The notes: generated by a model not told the origin, from the sequence alone. A stretch of DNA of 64,000 bases from an uncultured Roseibium sp. (GCF_963675985.1 NZ_OY780958.1:2852001-2916000), one strand, 5' to 3'; positions 1 to 9,067 are shown, counted from the stretch's first letter. Numbers and translations are program-made.

Positions 1-329
1 TTCACCGTGAACTCGCCATTGCGTTTCAGGAACTCCCGTGTTCCATCCAGAGGGTCGACGAGAAAATACCGTCCGGAAACGTAAGGAAGGCTTCCTGCCT
101 CGACCGCCTCTTCGGCAACGACCGGAACACCGGGGAAAAGCCGTTCCAGCCCAGCCAGGATAACCGCTTCCGCGGCCGCATCCGCAGCCGTTACCGGAGA
201 TCCGTCGGATTTCTCCACCGCTTCGAACGGTTCGGCATAAATCTCCAGGATCTTCGCCCCCGCGGCGATTGCCAGGGCGAGGAGTGGTTGAACGGTTGTC
301 TCAACGGGTTTCGGGTTGGTGTGGGTCAC
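1..329 (-). CDS. cysQ: 3'(2'),5'-bisphosphate nucleotidase / inositol monophosphatase family protein (partial, N-terminal part)
   Basis: Only the N-terminal ~109 codons are present; the gene runs off the left edge. The reading contains the metal-binding signature VDPLDGTREF followed by LKRNGEFTV, which is typical of CysQ-type Li+-sensitive phosphatases of the inositol monophosphatase superfamily. Upstream lie an SDGSPVTAAD substrate/metal region and an acidic EEAVEAG stretch. CysQ recycles phosphoadenosine phosphate in sulfate assimilation and acts in the cytoplasm or at the membrane. No ATG is available: an AAGGAG ribosome site (335-340) precedes two adjacent GTG codons, and the one at 329 has the better spacing. 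It is transcribed away from nagA. A closely related IMPase cannot be excluded because the C-terminal half is missing. Confidence 0.8.
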   Translation of the reverse strand, partial: MTHTNPKPVETTVQPLLALAIAAGAKILEIYAEPFEAVEKSDGSPVTAADAAAEAVILAGLERLFPGVPVVAEEAVEAGSLPYVSGRYFLVDPLDGTREFLKRNGEFTV

Positions 330-483
330 CACGGCTCCTTGCGTCACGTCTGAATGGTGCGGACTTTACCGGTCTCTCTGCCTCAAGAAAACAAACGGTA
401 TTTCTTTGGCACATCGGTTGTTTGGTAATTTAGTCTCAATTTCGCGCAATTGCGAAAACATCAAGCGCATGAGCTTCGCCGCG

Positions 484-1638
484 CTATCGCTGCCGGACGC
501 CGTCAAGCCAAACAGACCGAACCGATCCATCCGACGAAAGCTGTATAAAGTCAGCGCCCCCACCGGAAACCAGGCAACCGAGAACGTCCTGCCGCCCTAT
601 CGTGGCGGCAGGAAGGCTTGTCGCCATCCTAAGCGCCGTTTCCAGCGTGAGGCCCACTTCTTGCTGTAAAAACCGGATTGCAGCAGGCAAGGTGATATCG
701 GCCCCGGCCAAAGTTCCGTCTTCCAGGGTCAGCCGCCCGTCCGCCCTCAGGATCCGGCGCCCGCCGAGCGAGAACTCCGTCTGTTCGGTCCCGGCCACCG
801 CCATGGCATCGGTGACGAGAAAGATCGCACCCGGCCCTTTCTTGGCGCGCAGGGCAATTTCAACGGCCGCCGGGTCGACATGAAGGCCGTCGGCAATCAG
901 CCCGGCGTGAAGCTGTCCGATATTGAGCCCGGCGCCGACCATGCCCGGTTCGCGGTGCGCCAGCGGGCTCATGGCATTGTAAAGATGGGTCATGCAGGTG
1001 GCGCCCGCCTTCACGCAGTCGTGGACCGCGTCATAGGTCGCGTTGCTGTGTCCAAGGCTGACGGTCACACCGGCCTCGGTGAGTTTGCGGATCTGGTCCG
1101 GGGTGACAGATTCGGGTGCAGCGGTGATCATCAGGCTGGGCAAAGTCCGCGCGGCCTCAAGATAGACGTCCAGGTCCCTCGCCTCCATCGGCCGGATCAG
1201 CCTGGCATCGTGAGCGCCTTTTCTGGCCGGATCCAGATGCGGTCCCTCCAGGTGCAGCCCCGCGAACCCGGGAACCTTCTGCCGTGCGGCCTCGCCTCCA
1301 ATCTTCAAGACCTTTCGGGTGTTTTCCAGCGTGTCTGTGATCAGGGTCGGCAGCAGCGCGGTGGTGCCCAGGCCGATATGGGCACGGCAGATCCGGGCGA
1401 GATCGTCAACGCTTTCGATCTCGCCGAGCATCAGGCCGCCGCCGCCGTTCACCTGAAGGTCTACCAGGCCCGGCGCCAGGGTTCCGTCTCCCAGATCGAC
1501 CTTCTCATGATTTCCCGGAACCTCCCCCGCGGGGACAACCCCGGTTACGCGACCGCCTTCCACCAGCAGGACCACATCCTCACGCAGGGTCGTGCCATCG
1601 AAAATCGCACTGGAAAAATATGCCTTGCCTGCGGCCAC
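484..1638 (-). CDS. nagA: N-acetylglucosamine-6-phosphate deacetylase NagA
   Basis: 384 aa, the normal length for NagA. It is an amidohydrolase-superfamily enzyme that removes acetate from GlcNAc-6-phosphate in the cytoplasm, feeding amino-sugar catabolism and peptidoglycan recycling. Visible motifs are DLQVNGGGG near the N-terminus (the amidohydrolase HxN position is replaced by QVN, as usual for NagA), the conserved GLHLEGPHLDPARKGAH with its metal-binding glutamate, SLGHSNATYD, THLYNAMSPLAHREPG and the catalytic aspartate in LVTDAMAVAG. It is divergent from the ROK kinase at 1698, so the two genes share a control region of about 60 bp. The pairing with a sugar kinase supports a role in GlcNAc use. 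Confidence 0.93.
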   Translation of the reverse strand: MAAGKAYFSSAIFDGTTLREDVVLLVEGGRVTGVVPAGEVPGNHEKVDLGDGTLAPGLVDLQVNGGGGLMLGEIESVDDLARICRAHIGLGTTALLPTLITDTLENTRKVLKIGGEAARQKVPGFAGLHLEGPHLDPARKGAHDARLIRPMEARDLDVYLEAARTLPSLMITAAPESVTPDQIRKLTEAGVTVSLGHSNATYDAVHDCVKAGATCMTHLYNAMSPLAHREPGMVGAGLNIGQLHAGLIADGLHVDPAAVEIALRAKKGPGAIFLVTDAMAVAGTEQTEFSLGGRRILRADGRLTLEDGTLAGADITLPAAIRFLQQEVGLTLETALRMATSLPAATIGRQDVLGCLVSGGGADFIQLSSDGSVRSVWLDGVRQR

Positions 1639-1697
1639 CGGTCTGTTTCCTTTAAGCTGCCGTTACAATGAACGGCTTCAAGCGATTCAGGAATGTC

Positions 1698-2600
1698 ATG
1701 ATCGACTGTTTTGACATCGGTGGTACCTATATCCGGCACGGGCGTCTGAAACCAGACGGCACCGTTGCGGAGGAAGCGCGGATCAAAACGCCTTCCGGAG
1801 ACTGGCCAGCGTTCGTAGCCGCGGTCAAATCCTGCCTGCAAGCGTCGGACGCGTGCCCGGTCTCGATTTCTCTAGCCGGCGCTTATGACCGGCGCACCGG
1901 GTTGGCAAGGGTTGCAAATATTCCCTCTCTCAACGGCCTCAGGGCGGAAGACGAGCTTGCAGCAGCCCTGCAACGCCCGGTGCGGATCACCAACGACGCG
2001 GATTGTTTTGCCCTGGCAGAAGCGCTTCAGGGCACCGGACGCGGCAAAGGCAATGTCTTTGCGATTATACTTGGCTCCGGCGTCGGCGGCGGACTGGTCA
2101 TCGACGGTAAGCTCGTTACCGGCCCCGGCGGGATTGCCGGCGAATGGGGCCATGGCCCAGTGGTCGATCCGACCGCGGGTGGCACAATCGAAGGTCTGCC
2201 GCCGTTTCCCTGCGGCTGCGGCCTGACCAACTGCGTCGACGCGGCCGGCTCTGCGCGGGGCCTGAAGCGGATCCATACGCTTCTGTCTAACGAAACGCTC
2301 TCCGCCAGGGCAATCACGACCGGCTGGGAAGACGGTGAGCAAAAGACCAGCCGTACCGTAGAGGTTTACGCCACGCTGCTGTCGCGCGCCCTTGCCATGG
2401 CCGTCAACCTGACCGGTGCCGATATCGTGCCGGTCGGCGGCGGACTATCGAACGAGGCAAGACTGATTGCGCTCATCGACGAAAAGACCCGGGCTCTGGC
2501 CCTGGCGAGATACACGGAGCCGCTGGTCGTTCCGGGTAAACACGCCAGGGAGGGTGGCCTCGTGGGCGCCGGGATCGCCGGACGTCTTGCATTCGGTTGA
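1698..2600 (+). CDS. ROK-family N-acetylglucosamine kinase
   Basis: 300 aa from the ATG at 1698. The open frame extends 10 codons further upstream, but the conserved ROK N-terminus begins IDCFDIGGT, so the internal start is preferred. Motifs are DIGGT (phosphate-1), LGSGVGGGLVIDG, the GEWGHGPV/EGLPPFPCGCGLTNCVDAAGS region with its HxnCxCGxxxC zinc site, and GGGLS in the C-terminal lobe. ROK kinases phosphorylate free hexoses. Divergent placement next to nagA suggests GlcNAc as substrate, giving GlcNAc-6-P for NagA (inference). It could be a glucosamine or another N-acylhexosamine kinase instead. Confidence 0.85.
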   Translation: MIDCFDIGGTYIRHGRLKPDGTVAEEARIKTPSGDWPAFVAAVKSCLQASDACPVSISLAGAYDRRTGLARVANIPSLNGLRAEDELAAALQRPVRITNDADCFALAEALQGTGRGKGNVFAIILGSGVGGGLVIDGKLVTGPGGIAGEWGHGPVVDPTAGGTIEGLPPFPCGCGLTNCVDAAGSARGLKRIHTLLSNETLSARAITTGWEDGEQKTSRTVEVYATLLSRALAMAVNLTGADIVPVGGGLSNEARLIALIDEKTRALALARYTEPLVVPGKHAREGGLVGAGIAGRLAFG

Positions 2601-2661
2601 CGATTGCGGGAAAACCTGACTCTGATAGTCTTGTTTACTTGGAACCGGAAAGGTCGAACTC

Positions 2662-4047
2662 ATGCTGCCAATGTCCCGTCGCGAGTTTTTGCTCGGCAGT
2701 GCCATAACCGCGACAGCCTTTGCCGGCGGCGGGCTTGCCGCGACACGGGCAAACGCGGCGGACCTGAGGCTGCCGGTCTCGGCGCTCACGCATTCTATTC
2801 TACCCGACACCGTTACCAAAGGCATGATGGGGTTCGGGACCGCCGGCCCGGCACCGATCCTGCGTATGCGGCAGGGCGAGCGTTTTACAGTCGACGTCGT
2901 CAACGACCTCGATGAGGCGACCGTCGTTCATTGGCACGGCCTGCGCGTTGCCAACGAGATGGATGGCGTTCCCTACCTGACCCAGAACCCGATCGAGCCC
3001 GGCGAAAACTTCCGCTACACGCTTGTCCCTCCGGATGCGGGAACCTTCTGGTACCACCCCCATTGCAACACCCTGGCGCAAATGGCCAGGGGACTAACCG
3101 GCGTGCTCGTGGTCGAAGAGGCCGAGGATGCCGGGTTCGATCAGGATCTCGTGCTCAATATCCGAGACTTCCGCCTCGGAGGCGACGGCCAGTTCCTCAA
3201 ACTGTTCAAGCCGCGCAACGCGGCGCGTGGCGGCACGCTCGGAACCGTTTCCACGGTCAACTGGGAAATCGCACCAACCTATGACTTGCCCGCCGGCAGC
3301 CTGGTTCGCCTGCGGCTGGCGGTCACCGACCTGACCCGGATCGGCACCTACAGCCTGTCCGGCGCCAACGCCCAGGTGATCGCGCTCGATTCCAATCCCC
3401 TGCCGCAACCGATCGCGCCCAGGGACCTGATCATCGCTCCGGGACAACGGGCGGACATCGCACTCCGGGTTCCAGATACGGAAGAGCAGACCGTCACCCT
3501 CAGCCTGCAAACGCAAAAAGGTCCCAAAACCCTTGCAACCTTGCGTCCGACAGGGGCAAGCGCCAAACGGAGCCTGGCGGAACTGAAACCGCTGGCCCCC
3601 AATCCCGTGCCGGACGCCGATCTCGCCAAGGCGGAAACCGTCGAGTTCGTGTTCGGCTGGTCGCCCCAGGGCGATGCGCCTTTGCCAAGCATATGCGGAT
3701 CGCTCGGCTATACGTTCTGGTCGATCAACCGGGTTGCCTGGCAGGGCGATGTGCCCAGCCCGATCGACCCGCTTGCCGTCCTCAAGCAGGGCAGGCCCTA
3801 TATCCTGCGTTTCAGGAACGAGTCCCCGAACGCCCACCCGATCCATCTGCACGGGCATTCTTTCAAATTGCTTCGTTCCAACAAGCGTGCCCTGCCGCCG
3901 CTGGTGACCGACACAGTGCTGCTGCAGAAGGAGGAAACCCTGGAAGTCGCTCTGATTGCCGACAATCCCGGCAACTGGGCATTCCACTGCCATGTCATCG
4001 AGCATCAGAAAACGGGCCTGACCGGCTATATCCGCGTAGAGGCCTGA
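2662..4047 (+). CDS. Tat-exported multicopper oxidase (CueO/SufI-like)
   Basis: 461 aa. The N-terminus MSRREFLLG followed by a hydrophobic stretch and an AxA-type site near residue 32 is a twin-arginine signal, so the enzyme should fold with its copper in the cytoplasm and act in the periplasm. All four copper-binding clusters of three-domain multicopper oxidases are visible: HWHG (about residue 90), WYHPH (about residue 132), HPIHLHGH (about residue 392) and HCHVIEH (about residue 442, with the type-1 Cys). The family oxidises Cu(I), phenolics or metals and reduces O2 to water. No methionine-rich insert like that of CueO is obvious, so the physiological substrate is unknown. It starts 61 bp after the kinase gene and may be expressed independently. 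Confidence 0.9.
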   Translation: MLPMSRREFLLGSAITATAFAGGGLAATRANAADLRLPVSALTHSILPDTVTKGMMGFGTAGPAPILRMRQGERFTVDVVNDLDEATVVHWHGLRVANEMDGVPYLTQNPIEPGENFRYTLVPPDAGTFWYHPHCNTLAQMARGLTGVLVVEEAEDAGFDQDLVLNIRDFRLGGDGQFLKLFKPRNAARGGTLGTVSTVNWEIAPTYDLPAGSLVRLRLAVTDLTRIGTYSLSGANAQVIALDSNPLPQPIAPRDLIIAPGQRADIALRVPDTEEQTVTLSLQTQKGPKTLATLRPTGASAKRSLAELKPLAPNPVPDADLAKAETVEFVFGWSPQGDAPLPSICGSLGYTFWSINRVAWQGDVPSPIDPLAVLKQGRPYILRFRNESPNAHPIHLHGHSFKLLRSNKRALPPLVTDTVLLQKEETLEVALIADNPGNWAFHCHVIEHQKTGLTGYIRVEA

Positions 4048-4271
4048 GGCCACGGGCCAGCCTCCTTGGTCGGCAGATCGTATCGGCACCCGGAATCGGA
4101 CGCTGGGCCGAATCCGGCCAGTCGATATGCGGAACCTTGGCAAATTTCCTCATTCAACACGCCAGGACTGCAAAAAATACCAATATCCGAAGCGAAATTT
4201 GTTCAGAGAATATCAACCGCTTAGCGGTTAAATCGGATTATAGGCTGGAATGCCAGTCAGGGACTTGTCGG

Positions 4272-4754
4272 ATGCAGGAAAAAGATACACCCATCCCCGC
4301 GGAGAATGAGGATCCTCAGGAACTCGAAGTACCGCGCGAACACAGAGCCAGAGTGCTGAAAAAGGCAAAGGTTCTGTTCAAGGAAGGTTTGCGCAGCGTC
4401 CCTTGCGTCGTCCGCAATATTTCACCCAACGGTGCCCGCCTCGAATTCGAACAGGCCTACCTGGTTCCGAAGGAATTCGAGCTGCGTATCGAACTGGAAG
4501 GGTTCGAGGTCACCTGCGAACGGCGCTGGGAAGACGGCCTGGCGTGCGGTGTGCAGTTCGTATCGGAAAAGCGGCCGATCAAACTTGAGCGCGCCCAGGT
4601 TCTGCGCCCCTCGGACCAGGCCCTACCGAACCTTCGAAGAAACGCCGATCTCGACGACATGGCGTCGCGTTTTTCCGCCGCAAGCGGACAAGAGGGGGTT
4701 CCCGGCTCGGTGTCCCCTGCCCGCGGTCGCGCAAAGACCTTCGGCAAGCGGTAA
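4272..4754 (+). CDS. PilZ-domain protein
   Basis: 160 aa from the ATG at 4272. The open frame is much longer upstream, but that part overlaps the oxidase gene out of frame and has no coding character. The N-terminus is acidic (residues 1-20), followed by a PilZ core: REHRARVLKKAK (the RxxxR c-di-GMP-binding element), NISPNGARLEF (the D/NxSxxG element) and a terminal GVQFV strand. PilZ proteins bind cyclic di-GMP and couple it to motility, polysaccharide production or protein partners. The C-terminal 50 residues are low-complexity and probably disordered. Binding is likely but not certain, because the first motif position is Asn rather than Asp. Confidence 0.85.
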   Translation: MQEKDTPIPAENEDPQELEVPREHRARVLKKAKVLFKEGLRSVPCVVRNISPNGARLEFEQAYLVPKEFELRIELEGFEVTCERRWEDGLACGVQFVSEKRPIKLERAQVLRPSDQALPNLRRNADLDDMASRFSAASGQEGVPGSVSPARGRAKTFGKR

Positions 4755-4845
4755 CGGGATCGTCCGAGACCGCACAGGCAAATCAAGACCTCCGCTTTCC
4801 CACCGGAAAACCGAGCGACATGTCTTATTGAATTGTCCGGAAGAG

Positions 4846-4920
4846 TGGCTGGGGTGGCAGGATTCGAACCTGCGCATGGCGGTACCAAAAACCGCTGCCT
4901 TACCGCTTGGCTACACCCCA
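4846..4920 (-). tRNA. tRNA-Gln (anticodon TTG)
   Basis: A complete cloverleaf reads on the minus strand. The acceptor arm TGGGGTG pairs with CACCCCA, followed by discriminator G and an encoded CCA at the 3' end. The T-loop GGTTCGAATCC is present, and the anticodon stem GCGGT/ACCGC encloses the loop TTTTGGT, giving anticodon TTG. It lies directly downstream of the convergent PilZ gene. Confidence 0.95.
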
Positions 4921-5275
4921 AGAATGTGAGGCCGGTGTATAGCTGGGCTTAGGCGCGAGTGCAAGACTTGGGCTGCCGTTTGAAAACCGTGTTTTTGTAA
5001 GTTTTCCCCAGCGCGCTACGCGATACCCTTTTAGCCCCCAATTTTTCGTCAGACGGCAAAGCGCCTCCGGCTTTAAGACGTAGACCAACACCCGGCCTTT
5101 TCCGGAAATTCCCACCCGACTTGAAGGGCTTAGCGGCCACAGTGTTTTTTTCTGCGCCACCCCGGCACAACCCCCTTGCGGGCACCGGCACACGGTGCTA
5201 ATAGACGCTCCACACCGGCGGGGGAGACTTCGCCGTTCCCGTCAGGTTCCGCTTGTGAACCTGAAAATTTTGGAT
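4921..5275. other. Intergenic region between two tRNA genes; no supported gene
   Basis: About 355 bp. An 80-codon minus-strand open frame (4949-5191) exists, but it is basic, has no ribosome site, resembles no family I know and has no independent support. I treat the stretch as non-coding. Confidence 0.5.
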
Positions 5276-5352
5276 CGGAGTGTAGCGCAGCCTGGTAGCG
5301 CACCTCGTTCGGGACGAGGGGGTCGGAGGTTCGAATCCTCTCACTCCGACCA
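5276..5352 (+). tRNA. tRNA-Pro (anticodon CGG)
   Basis: A 77-nt cloverleaf with acceptor arm CGGAGTG pairing with CACTCCG, discriminator A and encoded CCA. The D-arm contains GCGCAGCCTGGTAGCGC, the anticodon loop TTCGGGA gives CGG, and the T-arm is GGAGGTTCGAATCCTCT. It forms the left border of the accessory island that follows. Confidence 0.96.
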
Positions 5353-5674
5353 TTTTTCTCTCTTTTACGGCATTGATTTTGCAGCGTTTCTCGCGTCGGT
5401 GAGATGTGTTTCGAGCTTTTTAAAGCTTAGGCCGATTTTTCGGAGCAACGTTATAGCGCGTTTCGTTGGGCCTCGGTTGCCACGGAATATGCAGAAAATC
5501 CGTTGGCTTATTGCTTTGTCTGGATTGCCCTGGCAGGAACTTCCGTTAGGTCAGACCAAGAAGGCGCGCCGTCAGGACAGTCTGGAAACCAAGTCACACA
5601 GGGGTCCTGCAGCCTTACAGAACACTACATGCATGTGTTTGAGGCCAGACATAATCCACCTTTCGGCGGCAATC
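5353..5674. other. Spacer between tRNA-Pro and the accessory island; no supported gene
   Basis: About 320 bp, somewhat AT-richer than the flanking core genes. The short open frames here have no ribosome sites and no recognisable products. No repeat of the tRNA-Pro 3' end was spotted and no integrase fragment is visible. Confidence 0.5.
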
Positions 5675-7501
5675 TCACCCCGGAATAGCCAGCCCGCGGC
5701 TTTCTGCTGACGATCGCCAACTGGCGAGGTCGCCGAGCATAATGGCGGAGGCCTGCCGGGCACGGGACTGGGCCAGAGACAGGTCGTTGGGATCATCCCC
5801 ATCGAGGGCTTCGATCAATCGGCCCAACTCTTCTGCCATACGGTGGGAGCGTTTTGCGTTGCCTTCGAAATCGCCGATCACTCGGATGCCGTATGTGGCC
5901 GTGGCCAGCACCGGCATGCCAGCGGTCAGTGCCGTGATCACATATTTGAAGTCGCTTGAGAATTCCGCTCCGACGCCAAGTTTGCCGATGACGAAGGTCA
6001 GCGCGGCCAGAAGCGTTGCAAAGAACAGGGCTTCTCCGGTTTTCTCCATCCGGTGTTCCAGTCTGTGCATTCGATCTGAGCTGCGCTCATGATAATCACG
6101 CTGCTCGAACAGCATGTCCCGGAGTTGATCGCGCCGATTTCCGAGTTCTTCCACGGTCATGGCGCCACCGGGAACACCGGTCGACCGGAGGACCGCTCTC
6201 GTGTACCAGTTCGTCCAGGTCGGCAAAGGGCCGGAAGGTATGTGCGGACGCGTCGCCAGGCGCCGCATGGCCAATGCGATCCTCAGTCGTTCGGCAACCT
6301 CGCGGCTTTCGAACCAGCGTCGGTGCCAATTGCGCCGGCGTCCGAACCAGGTGTTGAGCAAGAGCCATCCGATCAGGAGAATTTCAACCAGCACGAAAGG
6401 CCATTTCGCATGGGTGAGATGCAATGCGTCTTTCAGCAGGATCGAAAGCGCAACGGTAAACACCGCCAGTCCGGCCAAGGCAAAATTGAGCACGAAGGCG
6501 CTCCGGAACACCTGGGCATAGAACGTGCCGAGCGCATCTGCCCGCGCATAGGCCTTCAACAGCGGTTTCGACCGCACGCCTGTCTTCGACTGCGCATCTG
6601 CCTCAAGTGCGGTTGCGTCCGGGGCGCTGAGATCGTTCAAGCGTGGTCTCCTGACCCCAAACAACGCGAGAAGTGCTGGCCAGTGCAGACAGAAGTTCCA
6701 ACGCCGTTCCGGCTCCTCAAGGTAGCTCTTCAAGGCTTCCAACTCACCGTTAACCGGCGGCTGCACGAGCGCTTCAATCACTTTCGGAAGGGCCTCATGA
6801 GCCGGATGCGGCTTCAGGTCAGAGATGTGATTGACCTGCACCGGATACTCCGAAAGCCCCTCCCAATAGGCCATCGGCTCGGACACCCTGCCGCTCGCAT
6901 CGATGACAATGACGGGTATGCCACGGCGGACCGCTTCGGCGACCACGGTTTCCGTGCCGCCACGCCCCTCGGCCGGCTCCCCATCCCAGACAGCGATCAG
7001 AAGGGACGCGTGATCCAGCATGGCCCGGTTCGCAGTCTCATAGGCTTTTTTGGGATTGTCGCGATCGCCCGGCAATTCCAGGGGGAGTTCCTGTATCGCA
7101 GTCAGCAGCTCCTGGAATTCCGCACGCGACTCTTCCGACCTGAAATCGTTCTCGAACTCCTTTGCCGCGAATGGGAGAACCGCTTCCAGAAAATATCCCT
7201 TATCGAGAGCTGCCTTTGCCGCGATCCGGTCGCTGCCCTCGGCCAGGCACGTGGCCAAGCTGAGCCTGGGAGGCCGAGGTTCTCCTAGGTCATGGCCAAA
7301 TAACTGGGCTGCCGCACTGTTGACTGAGCAGGTCTGAAGGCTCGACTTGATACGCTCCAGGACAGGCGCGATCAGACCCCTGACCTGATCAGGCGAGAGT
7401 GCGCGGATGTCGCCATGCCCGGCACTTTCGGCTTCATTTGGGCGGTGGCCGGTGACCGCTATTGTGAGGTTCGTCTCTAATGCTGCCAGCTGCAAAGTCA
7501 T
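5675..7501 (-). CDS. SLOG-domain nucleotide-sensing protein with C-terminal transmembrane (SLATT-like) region
   Basis: 608 aa from the ATG at 7501; an alternative ATG at 7552 adds 17 residues. The N-terminal third is a Rossmann-like SLOG/LOG domain: IAVTGHRP near residue 13, CLAEGSDRIAA, a long charged helix, SLLIAVWDGEPAEGRGGT, then AVRRGIPVIVID. A mixed linker follows. Next come two hydrophobic segments (SAFVLNFALAGLAVFTVALS and WPFVLVEILLIGWLLLNTWF), then RRRNWHRRWFESREVAERLR, and a second hydrophobic pair (ALFFATLLAALTFVIG and YVITALTAGMPVLATATYGI) before a C-terminal helical part. SLOG domains are predicted to bind nucleotides and SLATT-type membrane modules to be pore-forming effectors in prokaryotic conflict systems. 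The combination suggests a membrane effector gated by a nucleotide signal (inference). No enzyme that would make the signal is adjacent. Confidence 0.7.
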   Translation of the reverse strand: MTLQLAALETNLTIAVTGHRPNEAESAGHGDIRALSPDQVRGLIAPVLERIKSSLQTCSVNSAAAQLFGHDLGEPRPPRLSLATCLAEGSDRIAAKAALDKGYFLEAVLPFAAKEFENDFRSEESRAEFQELLTAIQELPLELPGDRDNPKKAYETANRAMLDHASLLIAVWDGEPAEGRGGTETVVAEAVRRGIPVIVIDASGRVSEPMAYWEGLSEYPVQVNHISDLKPHPAHEALPKVIEALVQPPVNGELEALKSYLEEPERRWNFCLHWPALLALFGVRRPRLNDLSAPDATALEADAQSKTGVRSKPLLKAYARADALGTFYAQVFRSAFVLNFALAGLAVFTVALSILLKDALHLTHAKWPFVLVEILLIGWLLLNTWFGRRRNWHRRWFESREVAERLRIALAMRRLATRPHIPSGPLPTWTNWYTRAVLRSTGVPGGAMTVEELGNRRDQLRDMLFEQRDYHERSSDRMHRLEHRMEKTGEALFFATLLAALTFVIGKLGVGAEFSSDFKYVITALTAGMPVLATATYGIRVIGDFEGNAKRSHRMAEELGRLIEALDGDDPNDLSLAQSRARQASAIMLGDLASWRSSAESRGLAIPG

Positions 7502-7579
7502 GAAATACCCAATTTGAGACACTGCGGTTTCGAAACACGCCTTCAATTTCATGAATCATGTTTTTATGACAAGCACTCT

Positions 7580-7921
7580 TTACTTCTTCGCCAATTCCTG
7601 CTGCAGAAAATCCGGCCAGGCGGACTGGTCGGCGGTCAACTGCCCGGCCTTTTCCAGCCGAAGCGAAATTTCCAGCACTTCTTGCAGGGCGATGTTTCGT
7701 TCCGATCCATTCGATACGGTGGAAACTGTAATTAGCCTAACGCTGAGTTCGCGTTGAAACACAGTGTTTTGCGGTTCCGCATCGAACAGACGACGGGCGA
7801 TCTCAAGCCCCTGACGATAAAGCTTCAGGGCTTCGCCGGGGTCCTGTCTCAGCGTGATATCCGCGATCCTGGTCAGGCTGGCACTCAAATCACGCTGAAA
7901 CTGTGTGAAGCTCTGTTTCAA
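7580..7921 (-). CDS. Small TPR-repeat protein
   Basis: 113 aa. It starts at a TTG whose codon overlaps the stop of the upstream reading frame (TTGA), which suggests translational coupling. Residues 8-70 carry tetratricopeptide-like helices of the type found at the C-termini of bacterial TIR or caspase-like proteins: FQRDLSASLTRIADI, EALKLYRQGLEIARRLFDAEPQN and FQRELSVRLITVS. The repeats are few and the product is short, so it may be a remnant of a larger TPR protein. It lies between the decayed solute-binding gene and the SLOG gene, all on the minus strand and about 80 bp from the SLOG start. Function unknown. Confidence 0.5.
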   Translation of the reverse strand: MKQSFTQFQRDLSASLTRIADITLRQDPGEALKLYRQGLEIARRLFDAEPQNTVFQRELSVRLITVSTVSNGSERNIALQEVLEISLRLEKAGQLTADQSAWPDFLQQELAKK

Positions 7922-9067
7922 TTCTTGCCTTTGGCAGGCTGAATTTCAACCTCGGCGCCCTGACCGAATGGCAGGACGCAAGCGAGGAAACCCCTTTGGG
8001 TAAGACGGGCCAGCAAAAGAACAACAGCCGGATATCCGGTTGGTGGCTGCAGAGAGGCCGAGAGGTGCTTCGCTGCGATCTTCTTGAACGTACCGTCCAT
8101 TTGCAGGCCTTTAAGCCGCTTGTTGAGGCGAAGAAGGTTGACCCGGCTTTTCGGATTGCTCTTCATGGCAACGACATGCAGCGTCTGAATGGTCGCAAGG
8201 TCGATGATCTCCTCGACTTCTCCGGACAGATCGAGTTCGGTAATCATCCGGTCAGAGGTATCGGCATTCACGGTCACGATATCGACGCTGCCTTCCTTCA
8301 ATCGCTCGAAACAGTCCGCAGGATCCTTTCCGGCAACACGGATGATTGTCGGCGGAACGCGGCCCATGCTTTCCAGATCGTGCTTGAAGTAGCCGCTTGG
8401 GCGGCAAACCTTCATGCCGTGCACGTCCTCTGGCGAGGAAATCCCGGCCGCAGAGACGGATTTGGCGTAGAAACTGACAACGACCTCATGCAGGGGGCTG
8501 AGAACCGCAGGTTCTTGCAACGCCAGGCCGACGCCTCGCCCAGTTTGCACAAATCGGAACAATCCGGCCTGAACCAGGGAAACGTCAGGTCGTAGGCACC
8601 GTTGGACAGCAACGGATCCAGATGGGCGCTCCAATCCTTGATGACGTCGATCCGGTAATCCGCCTTGCCGGCGTTATGTTGCAGGGCCCGCTCCACCAAT
8701 TCAAGGCTGAACCCGCCTTGAGGCACTCCGACGTCGACATAAGGGGCATAATCAGATCCTGGGAGGATCTTGATGTCGTCCGAAGTCGATGCCGCGATTG
8801 GCGACAATTTACCAACCGACCCAGCCTCATTAAGGCACGGGATATAGAGTTCGACGCCGACGGGTACAGAGCTCGGGCTGTTCAGGACACTCGGATTGTA
8901 GTCGAATATCGGCTGTTAGGCGGTCGTTCGGCCATATGCCTGACCGGCGACCCTCGACAAATTGTCTCCCGACCGCGTCGTATAATAGGTGTCACAAGAA
9001 ATGTTCTGGGCAAATGCTGCCGGTGCATTCAAAAGAACAAGTGACAACAAAAAAGAAGACTTCTCAT
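7918..9067 (-). pseudogene. Decayed exported LysM plus solute-binding-protein gene (nonsense mutation and frameshifts)
   Basis: The pieces of one product are spread over two frames. An ATG at 9067 with a GAGAG ribosome site would start a signal peptide, but a run of six T (A6 on the plus strand, just after position 9048) is one base short. The hydrophobic LLSLVLLNAPAAFAQ segment therefore lies in the next frame. A LysM-like segment (CDTYYTTRSGDNLSRVAGQAYG) follows and ends at an in-frame TAA (8916-8918). The same frame then continues through ELYIPCLNEAG and a type-2 solute-binding domain (IKILPGSDYAPYVD, NGAYDLTFPW). A run of five C (plus-strand G5, 8493-8497) is one base short, and the protein resumes in another frame at LHEVVVSFYAK, running on through GYFKHDLESMG to the end. 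Three lesions argue for a pseudogene. Originally it would have been a periplasmic ligand-binding protein. Confidence 0.7.

Noticed and set aside
880..1671. 263-codon plus-strand open frame
   Set aside because: Antisense to nagA, which has clear family motifs. It is a GC-driven shadow.
3693..4271. N-terminal extension of the PilZ gene
   Set aside because: It overlaps the multicopper oxidase gene out of frame, and the PilZ core starts after the ATG at 4272.
4949..5191. 80-codon minus-strand ORF between the tRNA genes
   Set aside because: No ribosome site, basic low-information product, no family resemblance.
5276..5352. tRNA-Pro as attachment site of a mobile island
   Set aside because: I searched by eye for a copy of the tRNA 3' end at the right border of the island and for an integrase and found neither, so no att feature is annotated.
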